A DNA stretch of 64,000 nt, taken from positions 930,001-994,000 of the forward strand of contig NZ_STGH01000002.1 of NCBI RefSeq assembly GCF_005222785.1. The letters are read 5' to 3'. The stretch's first letter is position 1; each line of letters opens with the position of its first letter. Below, piece after piece: positions 16,903 through 25,326 of the stretch. Under the pieces are notes generated by a model. The model worked only from the letters and a program-made list of their open reading frames with translations, was not told the origin of the DNA and did no database searches. The position numbers were made by a program, and so were the translations under genes. Source of the DNA: Rhodobacter sp. SY28-1 (lineage in GTDB: Bacteria; Pseudomonadota; Alphaproteobacteria; Rhodobacterales; Rhodobacteraceae).

Positions 16903-17361
16903 CTACTGCGCCGCGCCCATCACCTGATCCGCCACCGCGCCGGACTTAAGCATGTCCTCCAGCGTCAGCGAGTCGATGATGACCAGGTAAGACCAGAACA
17001 CCTCGGCAAAGACCTTGCGGATGCGGCAGGTGGCCTCGTCGGTGCAATCCTCGCAGCGCTGGTAGGCCCGCCGCGACAGGCAGGGCAGTGGCGCGATGGG
17101 GCCGTCGATTGTGCGCAGAAGTTCCGAGATCGAAATCTCGGCCGGGCGCTTCAAGAGGCTATAGCCGCCCGACCGACCCCGGGTCGAAGCGATCACGCCC
17201 GCATTGCGCACTTCCAGCAGGATATGCTCCAGAAACCGCTTCGGCGTTCCGGACCGCTTGGCGATTTCCTCGATGGTCAACGCCAGCGGCCGGTCCTTGG
17301 CGGCCTCGTCGCCCAGAACCAGAAGTGCCTTAAGCGCATATTTCATCTTCTGCGTGATCAT
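16903..17361 (-). CDS. Rrf2-family regulator with a four-cysteine loop
   Basis: 152 residues. N-terminal winged helix (MITQKMKYALKALLVLGDEA... with TIEEIAKRSGTPKRFLEHIL and the wing RGRSGGYSLLKRP). The loop after residue 95 contains cysteines spaced CX8CX2CX5C (CLSRRAYQRCEDCTDEATC), different from the IscR CX5CX5C spacing but suited to an Fe-S cluster or thiol sensing. It lies immediately upstream of the sulfate transporter operon on the same strand. Family members such as CymR and IscR sense cysteine or Fe-S status, so control of sulfate uptake is a reasonable inference. Not proven. Confidence 0.88.
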   Translation of the reverse strand: MITQKMKYALKALLVLGDEAAKDRPLALTIEEIAKRSGTPKRFLEHILLEVRNAGVIASTRGRSGGYSLLKRPAEISISELLRTIDGPIAPLPCLSRRAYQRCEDCTDEATCRIRKVFAEVFWSYLVIIDSLTLEDMLKSGAVADQVMGAAQ

Positions 17362-17556
17362 GCCCGAAGGCTACGCCCGCGAATGTCGAGAATCAATGTC
17401 GCGATTCCCGTACCGGGTACGAAGGCGAGGTAGTGTTTCCCGAAAATCGCAGCAAAATCCGAAGAAAAACAATGCGCATCAAATACACGATAAACACTGT
17501 AGACATTTTAGTGATTTCCGTCATGCTTCTGGCTGACTTGGCCGAAAGGACGCGAC

Positions 17557-18030
17557 ATGACCGACCTCGACCTGATCGACCGCAAGATCGTCGCCGAGCT
17601 GATGCGCGACGCGACGCTGCCCATTGCGCAGATCGCCGACAAGGCCGGGCTGTCGCAGACCCCGGCCTGGAAGCGGATCCAGAAGCTGGAGGCCGCTGGC
17701 GTGCTGACCGGTCGGGTGGCCCTTGCCAACCCGGCCAAGCTTGGCTTTGGCTTGACCGTCTTCGTCGGCATCGAGGCGCCAGACCATTCCTCGACCTGGC
17801 GCGAAACTTTTGCCACCGTGGTCGAATCGACCCCCGAGATCATGGAAGTCTACCGGATGGCGGGAGAGCTCGACTACCTCCTCCGCGTCTCGGTGCCCGA
17901 CATGGCGGCCTATGATGCTCTGTACAAGCGGCTGACCGACGCGGTGCCGATCAAGAACGTAACCAGCCATTTCGCGATGGAGCGGATGAAGTTCACCACC
18001 GCCTATCCAGTCGACACCCGATCACGCTGA
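17557..18030 (+). CDS. Lrp/AsnC-family transcriptional regulator
   Basis: 157 residues, AAAGGACGCGAC before the ATG. N-terminal AsnC-type helix-turn-helix (LDLIDRKIVAELMRDATLPIAQIADKAGLSQTPAWKRIQKLE) and a C-terminal RAM/ligand domain (MEVYRMAGELDYLLRVSVPDMAAYDALYKRL). It is divergent from the Rrf2 gene across 195 bases. Such single regulators commonly control amino-acid transport or catabolism; no obvious target is adjacent. Confidence 0.93.
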   Translation: MTDLDLIDRKIVAELMRDATLPIAQIADKAGLSQTPAWKRIQKLEAAGVLTGRVALANPAKLGFGLTVFVGIEAPDHSSTWRETFATVVESTPEIMEVYRMAGELDYLLRVSVPDMAAYDALYKRLTDAVPIKNVTSHFAMERMKFTTAYPVDTRSR

Positions 18031-18141
18031 CGGGCAGGCAGAGAATAATCTTCCCTTTCTGCGCCCATCTTTGGAACCCGAATACACGACAATTCCGCTA
18101 GATTTTTTGCAAGCCCGAGTCGCAGTCTAAGGAGGCACAAG

Positions 18142-18711
18142 ATGACCAAGACCCTGATCGTTCCTGGCCTTGACGGCTCGCCCGACCCGCACTGGCAGCA
18201 TTGGTGGGCCGCGACCGATCCGATGGCGCTGATGGTCGACCTGTCCGACGCCTCGCGCCCCGTTCCCGCCGTGTGGGAGACGGAACTCGCCTCAACGATC
18301 CTGCATCATCCCGATTGCATCCTTGTCGGCCACTCGCTGGGCGCAGTGCTGGTCGCGCGCATCCTTACCAAATGGCCCCAACTGCGGGTCCGTGCCGCCC
18401 TGCTGGTCGCCCCGGCTGAAACGGCGGGCAGTGACCGCATCGGTCACTTCGGCCCGATTCCCGAACGATCGCTGGATATCCCCGCCATGGTCGTGGCCAG
18501 CCGAAACGACCCTTGGATGCGCTTCACCCGCGCAAGGGGGCTGGCGCTGGAATGGGAGGCGGATCTGATTGATCTCGGCTTCGCAGGCCACATCAACGTC
18601 GCCTCGGGCTTCGGACCCTGGCCCGAAGGCAAGGTCCTGCGCGACCGCCTCATGCTCGCATCTTCCGTGCATCCTCAGCGCGCAGCGGCTGGCCGGAGGG
18701 TCGCGCTGTGA
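18142..18711 (+). CDS. RBBP9/YdeN-family alpha/beta hydrolase
   Basis: 189 residues with AAGGAGGCACAAG before the ATG. The N-terminus IVPGLDGSPDPHWQHWW is diagnostic for the RBBP9/YdeN serine hydrolases, and the nucleophile elbow is VGHSLGAVLVAR. The acid and base are expected in VVASRNDPWM and FAGHINVASGFGPWPEG. Cytoplasmic; substrate unknown. Its stop overlaps the GTG of a tiny membrane ORF, so these probably form one transcript. Confidence 0.9.
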   Translation: MTKTLIVPGLDGSPDPHWQHWWAATDPMALMVDLSDASRPVPAVWETELASTILHHPDCILVGHSLGAVLVARILTKWPQLRVRAALLVAPAETAGSDRIGHFGPIPERSLDIPAMVVASRNDPWMRFTRARGLALEWEADLIDLGFAGHINVASGFGPWPEGKVLRDRLMLASSVHPQRAAAGRRVAL

Positions 18712-18863
18712 AGGCCCTTCTCCGCCAGCCGCATCAGGGACCTTCCGGCTACCTTGCCCTGACCCTGTTCCTTTTGGCCTATGCCGCGACTTTGGCTTTG
18801 GTGATCGCCCCGGACGAGGTCACCTCGGCGCTTTCCGCGCCCATCTCAGCAACGACTGATTGA
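18708..18863 (+). CDS. Tiny single-span membrane protein
   Basis: 51 residues from GTG 18708, overlapping the hydrolase stop (GTGA). One transmembrane helix, YLALTLFLLAYAATLALVIA, is flanked by a basic N-terminus (MKALLRQPHQ) and an acidic C-terminus. GGCCGGAGGG lies 7-15 bases upstream. It is followed 9 bases later by a second tiny membrane ORF. No family recognised. The overlap, the ribosome site and the clean membrane helix make translation likely. Confidence 0.55.
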   Translation: MKALLRQPHQGPSGYLALTLFLLAYAATLALVIAPDEVTSALSAPISATTD

Positions 18864-18872
18864 AGGGAAAGC

Positions 18873-19031
18873 ATGATGATCGACGGACGCTTCGACCAAC
18901 ACTTTGCCGAAGTTTTTGCGGCCAGCAATGCCGAAGATGACCCTCAATTCGCGCGGGTGCTGCGGAGGATTGTGCTTGTAGCCAGTCTTCTCGGGTTCGT
19001 CGCCGCGGCTGGGGCTGGTTTTCTGGGCTGA
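18873..19031 (+). CDS. Second tiny membrane protein
   Basis: 52 residues from ATG 18873 (or 18876), AAGGGAAAGC upstream. The N-terminal half is soluble and acidic (MMIDGRFDQHFAEVFAASNA); the C-terminal half is one membrane helix, IVLVASLLGFVAAAGAGF. Together with the preceding 51-residue ORF it suggests a small two-component membrane unit behind the hydrolase. No family recognised. Confidence 0.55.
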   Translation: MMIDGRFDQHFAEVFAASNAEDDPQFARVLRRIVLVASLLGFVAAAGAGFLG

Positions 19032-19149
19032 CCATTTAATGACAATGTCGCCCCGGGCGCCGGCCTTGCCGATACTGCCGAAAATCGAGGTGTCCGAAGC
19101 GACTGCAAAAGTCTAAGGTCAACCCGCGCCCTGTCGTCCGGCCCTTCCA

Positions 19150-19725
19150 TTGTCCAGCGTTTCCGAATTGACCGACCCTTGCCGCACCTTCCGCAAACTT
19201 GCCCAGGCCAACCGACTGGCCAATGCCCGCCTGCACCTCGCTTGCGCGCACCTCGATCCCGCCGAACTGACTGCGCCGCGCCCGGCCTTCTTCGGGTCGA
19301 TCCAGAAGACGCTGAACCACATCCTGATGGTCGACCGCTTCTACCTGAACGCGCTCCTCGGCCGCGCTCTGAACCGCGCCGATCTGGATGAAGCGACCTT
19401 CTGCCCCGACCTTGCAACCCTTTCCGCCTGGCAAGCGGCTTCGGACGAAGCGCTTCTCGCCCATGTCGAAAGTCTGACCCCTGATAGTCTGGTCCAGATC
19501 GTCGCCATCGACCGCGGCGCCCGCATCCAGCATGACCGCCGTGACGACGTGCTGTCGCATCTGTTCCAGCACCAGACCCACCACCGCGGGCAGGTTCATG
19601 GCCTCCTCTCCGCCACGTCGGTGAAGCCGCCGCAACTGGACGAGTTCATCGTCGGCGACGACGCCGCCGCCCGGGCCGAGGACATGGGCCGCCTCGGCTG
19701 GTCCGAAGCCGACCTGATGCGCTAG
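19150..19725 (+). CDS. DinB-family putative metal-dependent hydrolase/transferase
   Basis: 191 residues from a TTG; another TTG at 19168 is equally possible, and no ATG fits. The four-helix DinB fold has its histidine triad in TLNHILMVDRF (about residue 57) and HLFQHQTHHRGQVHG (about residues 138-147), binding Ni2+ or Zn2+. Family members include bacillithiol and maleylpyruvate-type thiol transferases, but the substrate here is open. Ends just before a palindromic repeat, convergent with the next gene. Confidence 0.85.
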   Translation: MSSVSELTDPCRTFRKLAQANRLANARLHLACAHLDPAELTAPRPAFFGSIQKTLNHILMVDRFYLNALLGRALNRADLDEATFCPDLATLSAWQAASDEALLAHVESLTPDSLVQIVAIDRGARIQHDRRDDVLSHLFQHQTHHRGQVHGLLSATSVKPPQLDEFIVGDDAAARAEDMGRLGWSEADLMR

Positions 19726-19732
19726 AGCCCTC

Positions 19733-19793
19733 CTCGTTCGACGTCGTCTCCTCGTCGGTCGCCCCAGCGAGGAGGAACGAAGTCCCCGACAAG
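19733..19793. repeat. Intergenic palindromic repeat, copy B
   Basis: Left arm CTCGTTCGACGTCGTCTCC..., right arm CGAGGAGGAACGAAG and CCGACAAG, imperfectly complementary. Lies between the convergent DinB and hydrolase genes. Confidence 0.65.
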
Positions 19794-19800
19794 CCGTCCC

Positions 19801-20667
19801 TCAATCCAGGATCGCGGGCCACAGCACCGCGTTACGACGGCTGAAGGGCGGGATATGCCCGATGCTTGCCAGCCCGAAATCCGCTGGCCGCAGCACCTTC
19901 TGTTCCTTCATCGCCTCGGGATACAGCGCCCGCGCGCGCCACACCGCTTGCGGCGGCACCAAGTCGTCATCCGCCACCGCAATCATCCGCAGCCGCGCCG
20001 TCACCCGGGCCGGATCGGGCAAGGGCAAAGTCCGCCCCACGTCCGACAGATGCCAGCCGCGCGTGATGCACCAGCGCCGCCAGTCCTCATAAACCCCGAG
20101 TGGCAGGTCGGCACCAAGGCCAACCATCCGGCCCGGCAGATAGCCCGCCGTCGCCGCCAGGGCCCGGACCGGAGGTGACCAGAACACCCGCGCCTTCCAC
20201 TGATAGCGCCAGGGATGGTCGCTGACATGGGTCAGCCCCGCACCAATGGTGATCGCACGGGCGACCCGCCCCATCGCGGCGTGCCAACCCATCCAGAGGC
20301 CTCCGACGGAATGGCCCAGCACCCACAGCGGCGTGTCGGGATACATCCGCGCCAGCGCGGCCAGCGCCGCCGCCTGATCCAGCCGACCCCAGTCCGCCAG
20401 GGTCGCCTTCGACCCGCGCATCGGCCGTCGCAACGAACAGCCGAAATCCCGGTAGTCATAGGTCAGGACCGCCAGGTCCCTTTCACGCGCGGCCCAGTCG
20501 GCGAAGCCCCGGTAGAACCCGGCGGGGGCGCCCGTCGCCCCGTGCAGGACCAGCGCGGCGCGTGGCGTCCCCTTCGGCCGCACGATCCGGCCGCGCAGGA
20601 CCGCCCCGTCACTGGGAATATCCAGGTCTTCGGCATCCTGCCCCACCTGCAGCGTCGCATCCAGCAT
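19801..20667 (-). CDS. Alpha/beta hydrolase under TetR control
   Basis: 288 residues, GGAG 6 bases before the ATG. Motifs: LVLHGATGAPAGFYRGFADW (oxyanion region), the elbow VLGHSVGGLWMGWHAAM with the nucleophile serine, VADDDLVPPQAV with the acid, and FGLASIGHIPPF with the histidine. It resembles the YheT/PHB-related cytoplasmic hydrolases. It is divergent from a TetR gene across 96 bases holding two strong operators, so its product probably handles a compound that is also the TetR ligand (fatty or aromatic ester is a guess). Confidence 0.85.
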   Translation of the reverse strand: MLDATLQVGQDAEDLDIPSDGAVLRGRIVRPKGTPRAALVLHGATGAPAGFYRGFADWAARERDLAVLTYDYRDFGCSLRRPMRGSKATLADWGRLDQAAALAALARMYPDTPLWVLGHSVGGLWMGWHAAMGRVARAITIGAGLTHVSDHPWRYQWKARVFWSPPVRALAATAGYLPGRMVGLGADLPLGVYEDWRRWCITRGWHLSDVGRTLPLPDPARVTARLRMIAVADDDLVPPQAVWRARALYPEAMKEQKVLRPADFGLASIGHIPPFSRRNAVLWPAILD

Positions 20668-20683
20668 CGCCAGCTCCGTCGAT

Positions 20684-20725
20684 TAGACCGATTGGTCTAG
20701 TAGCATGACTGGACCGATCGGTCTA
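20684..20725. promoter_or_regulatory. Tandem TetR operators
   Basis: TAGACCGATTGGTCTA (20684-20699) and TGGACCGATCGGTCTA (20710-20725) are two palindromes of consensus TAGACCGATCGGTCTA, centres 26 bp apart, in the middle of the divergent promoter region. They are almost certainly bound by the adjacent TetR protein. Confidence 0.85.
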
Positions 20726-20763
20726 GACTTTTCCGCAGCCGCGTCACCGCCTATGTTCGGACC

Positions 20764-21324
20764 ATGACCGACGAACCCTCCACCCGCGACCGCCTGGTTC
20801 AGGCCGCCACGCGCCTGTTCCGCCAGCGCGGCTATGACGGCACCGGCCTGACCGAGATCCTGACCGAGGCCGGGGTTCCCAAGGGCTCGCTCTATCACCA
20901 CTTCCCCGACGGCAAGGCAGACCTCGCCTGCGCCGCCGCCGACTGGACCGCGTCCGAAATCATCCGGGTGATCGACGACAGCTTCCGCGCAGCCCCCGAC
21001 TGGCGGCACGGGGTGACGACCTTCTGCTACAAGATGGCCAAGCTGTTCGACATCCTGAACAGCGCCGACGCCTGCCCGATCTTCGGCCTGTTGTTCGAAG
21101 GCCCCGACCACGACCGTTTTCGTGCTCAGGCCGAACAGTCCTTCGACCGCATCATCGCCGCCGCCGCCCGCTATGGTCAGGCTTTGGGCATGTCGCCCGA
21201 CACCGCGCATGACGCGGCCGAGACCTTCATCATCGGCTTCCAGGGCAGCTGGACCCTTGCCCGCACCCGCCGCAAGTCCGACGTGCTGCGTGGCCTGCCT
21301 GCACGGCTTTACGGCCCCGCCTGA
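20764..21324 (+). CDS. TetR-family repressor
   Basis: 186 residues. N-terminal helix-turn-helix RDRLVQAATRLFRQRGYDGTGLTEILTEAGVPKGSLYHHF is of the LmrA/YxaF/AcuR type, and the ligand domain contains ADACPIFGLLFEG and ETFIIGFQGSWTLAR. Likely represses itself and the divergent alpha/beta hydrolase through the two palindromes between them. Followed 64 bases later by dnaX. Confidence 0.93.
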   Translation: MTDEPSTRDRLVQAATRLFRQRGYDGTGLTEILTEAGVPKGSLYHHFPDGKADLACAAADWTASEIIRVIDDSFRAAPDWRHGVTTFCYKMAKLFDILNSADACPIFGLLFEGPDHDRFRAQAEQSFDRIIAAAARYGQALGMSPDTAHDAAETFIIGFQGSWTLARTRRKSDVLRGLPARLYGPA

Positions 21325-21388
21325 CCGCCTTCCCGGTGGACCTTCCGCCCCCCGCACCCTAGTCTGTCGCCCGAGTCACGAGGGTTCC

Positions 21389-23137
21389 ATGTCCGACGAG
21401 AAAGCCTACCAGGTCCTTGCCCGCAAGTACCGCCCGCAGACCTTTGCCGACCTCATCGGTCAAGAGGCGATGGTCCGCACCCTGAAGAACGCTTTCGCCG
21501 CCGACCGGATCGCGCATGCCTTCGTGATGACCGGCGTGCGCGGGGTCGGCAAGACGACCACGGCCCGGATCATCGCCAAAGGGCTGAACTGCATCGGCCC
21601 TGACGGCACTGGCGGACCCACGACCGAACCCTGCGGTGTGTGCGAGCCCTGCCGGGCGATCACCGAAGGCCGCCACGTTGACGTGATGGAGATGGACGCG
21701 GCCTCGCGCACTGGGGTGGGCGACATCCGCGAGATCATCGACTCGGTCCACTACCGGGCGGCATCCGCGCGGTTCAAGGTCTACATCATCGACGAAGTGC
21801 ACATGCTGTCGACGGCGGCCTTCAACGCACTTCTCAAGACGTTGGAAGAACCCCCCGCCCACGTCAAATTCATCTTCGCCACCACCGAAATCCGCAAGGT
21901 CCCGGTCACCGTCCTGTCGCGCTGCCAGCGGTTCGACCTGAAACGGATCGAACCCGAGGTGATGATGGCCCACCTCGCCCGCGTGGCCGATCTGGAAAGC
22001 GCCAAGCTTGCGCCAGAGGCCTTCGCCCTCATCACCCGCGCCGCCGAAGGGTCGGTCCGCGACGCGATGAGCCTGATGGACCAGGCCATTGCGCATGGTG
22101 CGGGGGAAACCTCGGGCGACCAGGTCCGCGCGATGCTTGGACTGGCCGACCGGGGCCGGACGCTGGACCTGTTCGACATGATCATGCGGGGCGACGCGGC
22201 AACTGCCTTGTCCGAACTGTCGTCGCAATATGCCGACGGCGCCGACCCGATGGCGGTGCTGCGCGATCTGGCAGAAATCACCCACTGGATATCCGTCATC
22301 AAGATCAACCCGGCTTCGGCCGAGGACCCGACCACGCCGCCCGACGAACAGACCCGTGGCCAGGACATGGCCGCCCGCCTGCCGATGCGGGCGCTGACCC
22401 GGATGTGGCAGATGCTGCTGAAGGCCATCGAAGAGGTCGCGCTGGCCCCGAACGCGATGATGGCAGCCGAGATGGCGGTGATCCGCCTGACCCATGTCGC
22501 TGACCTGCCCGACCCGGAAACGCTGGTGAAGAAGCTGCAAGACAGCCCGCGTCCCCCGCCGATGCCAGGCGGCGCGCCCGCCGGTGGCGGTGGTGGCACC
22601 GTGCACAGCCCGCGCCTTGCCCCCGTCCACTCTGCGCCGACCCGCGGCCCGACAATGACCGCCGCTGCCCCGGCGGTTGCCGAAAGCCAGCTGCAGGTCT
22701 TTGCCACCTTCCCGCAGGTGGTCGAGCTTATCCGGTCCAAGCGCGACATCCTTTTGTTGAACGAGGTCGAGATGGGTCTCCGCCTCGTCCGCTACTCTCC
22801 CGGCCGGATCGAGTTCGAACCCGCGCCCGGCGCGAAACCGGACCTTGCCGCCCGGCTTGGCCAACGCCTGCAAGGCTGGACCGGCGCGCGCTGGGGTGTG
22901 TCGGTCGTCTCCTCCGGTGGTGCCCCGACGATTGCCGAACAGCGCGATCGCGAACTGGCCGAGGTCCGGTCTGAAGCCGAAGGCAACCCCCTGGTGCAGG
23001 CGGTCTTCTCTGCCTTCCCCGGCGCCCGGATTGCCGAGGTCCGCTCTCCCGAAACCATCACCGCCGCCGCTGCCGAGGCCGCCCTGCCCACCGCCGAACC
23101 CGAGGTGGACGAAGGCTGGGACCCGTTCGAGGAATGA
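21389..23137 (+). CDS. dnaX: DNA polymerase III gamma/tau subunit
   Basis: 582 residues from ATG 21389 (the frame runs further upstream into the TetR gene). The N-terminus AYQVLARKYRPQTFADLIGQ is standard; Walker A GVRGVGKTTTARI; a zinc module with cysteines in CIGPDGTG... and EPCGVCEPC; Walker B YIIDEVHMLSTAAFNALLKTLEEPP; and SRC sensor VLSRCQRFDLKRI. The C-terminal tau part (after about residue 370) is divergent and ends WDPFEE. Clamp-loader ATPase of the replisome. The next GNAT gene starts inside its stop codon. No obvious A-rich slippery frameshift site was seen. Confidence 0.96.
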   Translation: MSDEKAYQVLARKYRPQTFADLIGQEAMVRTLKNAFAADRIAHAFVMTGVRGVGKTTTARIIAKGLNCIGPDGTGGPTTEPCGVCEPCRAITEGRHVDVMEMDAASRTGVGDIREIIDSVHYRAASARFKVYIIDEVHMLSTAAFNALLKTLEEPPAHVKFIFATTEIRKVPVTVLSRCQRFDLKRIEPEVMMAHLARVADLESAKLAPEAFALITRAAEGSVRDAMSLMDQAIAHGAGETSGDQVRAMLGLADRGRTLDLFDMIMRGDAATALSELSSQYADGADPMAVLRDLAEITHWISVIKINPASAEDPTTPPDEQTRGQDMAARLPMRALTRMWQMLLKAIEEVALAPNAMMAAEMAVIRLTHVADLPDPETLVKKLQDSPRPPPMPGGAPAGGGGGTVHSPRLAPVHSAPTRGPTMTAAAPAVAESQLQVFATFPQVVELIRSKRDILLLNEVEMGLRLVRYSPGRIEFEPAPGAKPDLAARLGQRLQGWTGARWGVSVVSSGGAPTIAEQRDRELAEVRSEAEGNPLVQAVFSAFPGARIAEVRSPETITAAAAEAALPTAEPEVDEGWDPFEE

Positions 23138-23595
23138 TCCGCCGCGCCACAGCGGATGACGCGGCAACCCTTGCGCGGCTGAACGCTCATGTGCAGGGCT
23201 GGCACGCCGCGCATTACCCCGAGGCGTTCCACCCCCATCCCGACCCTCAGGCCCTGACCGCCTGGTTCGCCGAACGCCTTGCCGACCCCTCCTGCACCGC
23301 CTTCTTGTCGGGCGATCCGGCCACGGCCTACGCGCTCTGCCAGCTTCACACCCGCGACCCGTCGATCTTTTCGCCCGGCTACCGCCGCCTGATGGTCGAC
23401 CACATCTCCGTCGCCCCCGAAGCCCGCCGCCAGGGCCAGGGCCGCGCCCTCCTTGCCGCTGCCCGCGCGCTCGCCCGCGACCTCAAGGCCGGCGAGATCA
23501 TGCTCGACACCTGGGAAGCGAACACCGAGGCCCATGCCTTCTTCCGCGCCAACGGGTTCCAACCCCGCCGAATGCTGTTCCGCGCCACGCCCTGA
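23134..23595 (+). CDS. GNAT family N-acetyltransferase
   Basis: 153 residues, ATG overlapping the dnaX stop (ATGA). GNAT core: [25 protein letters not shown] is the acetyl-CoA-binding loop, and [15 protein letters not shown] is the usual C-terminal strand. The insertion between dnaX and ybaB is unusual for this normally tight replication/repair cluster. Substrate unknown. Confidence 0.88.
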   Translation: MIRRATADDAATLARLNAHVQGWHAAHYPEAFHPHPDPQALTAWFAERLADPSCTAFLSGDPATAYALCQLHTRDPSIFSPGYRRLMVDHISVAPEARRQGQGRALLAAARALARDLKAGEIMLDTWEANTEAHAFFRANGFQPRRMLFRATP

Positions 23596-23649
23596 GCTTG
23601 CGCCACTGCCACGCAACCCGTATCTCTGACGAAACGGATGGAGAACGAC

Positions 23650-24003
23650 ATGCTGAAAGGTCTCGGGAACCTGGGCGGCCTTGGCGACATGGCCAAGATG
23701 ATGAAGGCAGCTCAGGAAATGCAGGGCAAGCTGGCCGAACTGAACGAGGAACTGGCCCGCACCGTCGTCATGGGCGAAGCCGGGGCGGGTCTGGTCAAGG
23801 TCCGCGCCACTGCCAAGGGCGACATCACCGGGCTCGACATCGACCCGATCATCCTGGTCGCCTCGGAAAAGGAAGTGGCCGAGGACCTGATCCTCGCCGC
23901 CGTGCGCGACGCCCTGCAGCAGGGCAAGCTGCGCACCGAACAGGAGATGGGCAGGCTTGCCACCGAACTCGGCATCCCGCCCGGAATGAAGCTTCCCACC
24001 TGA
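23650..24003 (+). CDS. YbaB/EbfC nucleoid-associated protein
   Basis: 117 residues. ATG 23650 is preferred over ATG 23638 because GGAG lies 7 bases before it and the family begins [18 protein letters not shown]. Mostly helical with the conserved ends; the C-terminus is [18 protein letters not shown]. Binds DNA non-specifically as a dimer. Sits between dnaX and recR as in most bacteria; the recR start overlaps its stop (TGATG). Confidence 0.95.
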   Translation: MLKGLGNLGGLGDMAKMMKAAQEMQGKLAELNEELARTVVMGEAGAGLVKVRATAKGDITGLDIDPIILVASEKEVAEDLILAAVRDALQQGKLRTEQEMGRLATELGIPPGMKLPT

Positions 24004-24611
24004 TGCCCTCGGGACCTGCTGACGAAACCGGGATTGAGGCGCTGATCGACCTGATGGCGCGTCTGCCGGGCCTTGGTCCGCGCTCGGCCCGCCGGGCTGT
24101 CCTGACCCTTCTGAAGAAGCGCGCGCAGCTGATGGCCCCGCTGGCCCAGTCGCTGGCCGAGGTCGCGCTGGCCGCCAAGGACTGCCGGATCTGCGGCAAC
24201 ATCTCCACCAGCGACATCTGCGGCATCTGCGCAGATCCGGCCCGCGCGACCGGGGAAATCTGCGTCGTCGAGGATGTGGCCGACCTCTGGGCAATGGAAC
24301 GCGGCAAGGTGTTCCGTGGCCGCTACCACGTTCTGGGCGGCACGTTGTCTGCGCTGGATGCCATCGGCCCGGACGAGCTTGGCATCCCCCGCCTTGCCGC
24401 CCGTGTGACGGATGAAGGCATCCGTGAGGTGATCCTGGCGCTGAACGCCACCGTCGACGGCCAGACCACCGCGCATTACATCGCCGATGCGCTGGCCGGG
24501 ACCGACGCGCAGATCACCACGCTGGCCCAGGGCGTGCCCATCGGGGGTGAGCTTGACTACCTCGACGACGGCACCATCGGCGCGGCCCTCCGCGCCCGCC
24601 GCAGGATTTGA
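24003..24611 (+). CDS. recR: Recombination mediator protein
   Basis: 202 residues from ATG 24003, coupled to ybaB. Helix-hairpin-helix [22 protein letters not shown], Cys4 zinc finger [16 protein letters not shown], Toprim domain ([39 protein letters not shown]) and the C-terminal [18 protein letters not shown]. Loads RecA at gaps together with RecF/RecO. Normal family length. Confidence 0.97.
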   Translation: MPSGPADETGIEALIDLMARLPGLGPRSARRAVLTLLKKRAQLMAPLAQSLAEVALAAKDCRICGNISTSDICGICADPARATGEICVVEDVADLWAMERGKVFRGRYHVLGGTLSALDAIGPDELGIPRLAARVTDEGIREVILALNATVDGQTTAHYIADALAGTDAQITTLAQGVPIGGELDYLDDGTIGAALRARRRI

Positions 24612-24619
24612 CGCCACCG

Positions 24620-24665
24620 CTCGCCGCTGACCTCCCGACGAGACGCCGAAGGCGCACGAGGAGGC
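24620..24665. repeat. Intergenic palindromic repeat, copy C (degenerate)
   Basis: Shares GCCGAAGGCGCACGA and CGCTGACC with copies D and E but is shorter, as after an internal deletion. Between the convergent recR and HAD genes. Confidence 0.5.
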
Positions 24666-24669
24666 GGCT

Positions 24670-25326
24670 CTAAACCCCAAGCAGCCCCGGCAAGTCCGCC
24701 ATCCGGTGAAACAGCGGCACGCCCAGCGCGGTCAGAGCCCGCGCGCTTGGCGTCTCGGCCCCATGCTCGGCATAGCCCAGCACCCGCATCCCCGCCGCCA
24801 GCCCGGCCCGCGCGCCAGAGGCGCTGTCCTCGATCACGACACAGCCCGCCGGGTCCGCCCCGCAGGCCGCCGCCGCTTGCAGATAGACATCCGGAAAGGG
24901 CTTTGGCGCGCCGATGGCCTGACCCGACAGCACGACGCGAAACCGGTCCATCAGCCCGTGCTGCCCCATCGTGATCTGCATCTTCTGCATCGAGCCGTTG
25001 GACCCCATCGCATAGGGCACACCCGCCGCATCCAGCCGGTCCAGCACCTCGGTCACCCCCGCGACCAGCGGCACCCCTGCGGCCAGCATCGCATACATCC
25101 GGTCATAGAACCGGGCCACCCAGTCCTCCGGCAACCGCGCCCCCGCCTCCCGCGCACGGGCCGCAACCATCTCGACCGTCCCGCCGACAAAGCGGGTCTC
25201 GAACTCTTCCAGCGACAACGGCAGGCCATGCGCGGCCAGCTCTTCGACGAACAGAAGAAAGCTTGGCTTCTCGCTGTCGACGATCACCCCGTCACAGTCG
25301 AACAGGACAGCTTGCGGATGAGTCAT
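24670..25326 (-). CDS. HAD-superfamily hydrolase (phosphoglycolate phosphatase/beta-phosphoglucomutase type)
   Basis: 218 residues. Motif I AVLFDCDGVIVDSE with the nucleophile and acid aspartates, motif II YAMGSNGS, motif III around GAPKPFPDVYLQAA and motif IV CVVIEDSASGARAGLAAGM. A small helical cap follows motif I, as in subclass I HADs. Likely a cytoplasmic sugar-phosphate phosphatase. Its ATG overlaps the stop of rsmD (upstream gene on the same strand). Confidence 0.9.
   Translation of the reverse strand: MTHPQAVLFDCDGVIVDSEKPSFLLFVEELAAHGLPLSLEEFETRFVGGTVEMVAARAREAGARLPEDWVARFYDRMYAMLAAGVPLVAGVTEVLDRLDAAGVPYAMGSNGSMQKMQITMGQHGLMDRFRVVLSGQAIGAPKPFPDVYLQAAAACGADPAGCVVIEDSASGARAGLAAGMRVLGYAEHGAETPSARALTALGVPLFHRMADLPGLLGV

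Noticed and set aside
21389-23137. Programmed frameshift making a gamma form of DnaX
   Set aside because: No A-rich slippery run followed by a stop in the -1 frame was found at a suitable place.
21359-23167. 602-codon minus-strand frame opposite dnaX
   Set aside because: Shadow frame; dnaX on the other strand has all family motifs.
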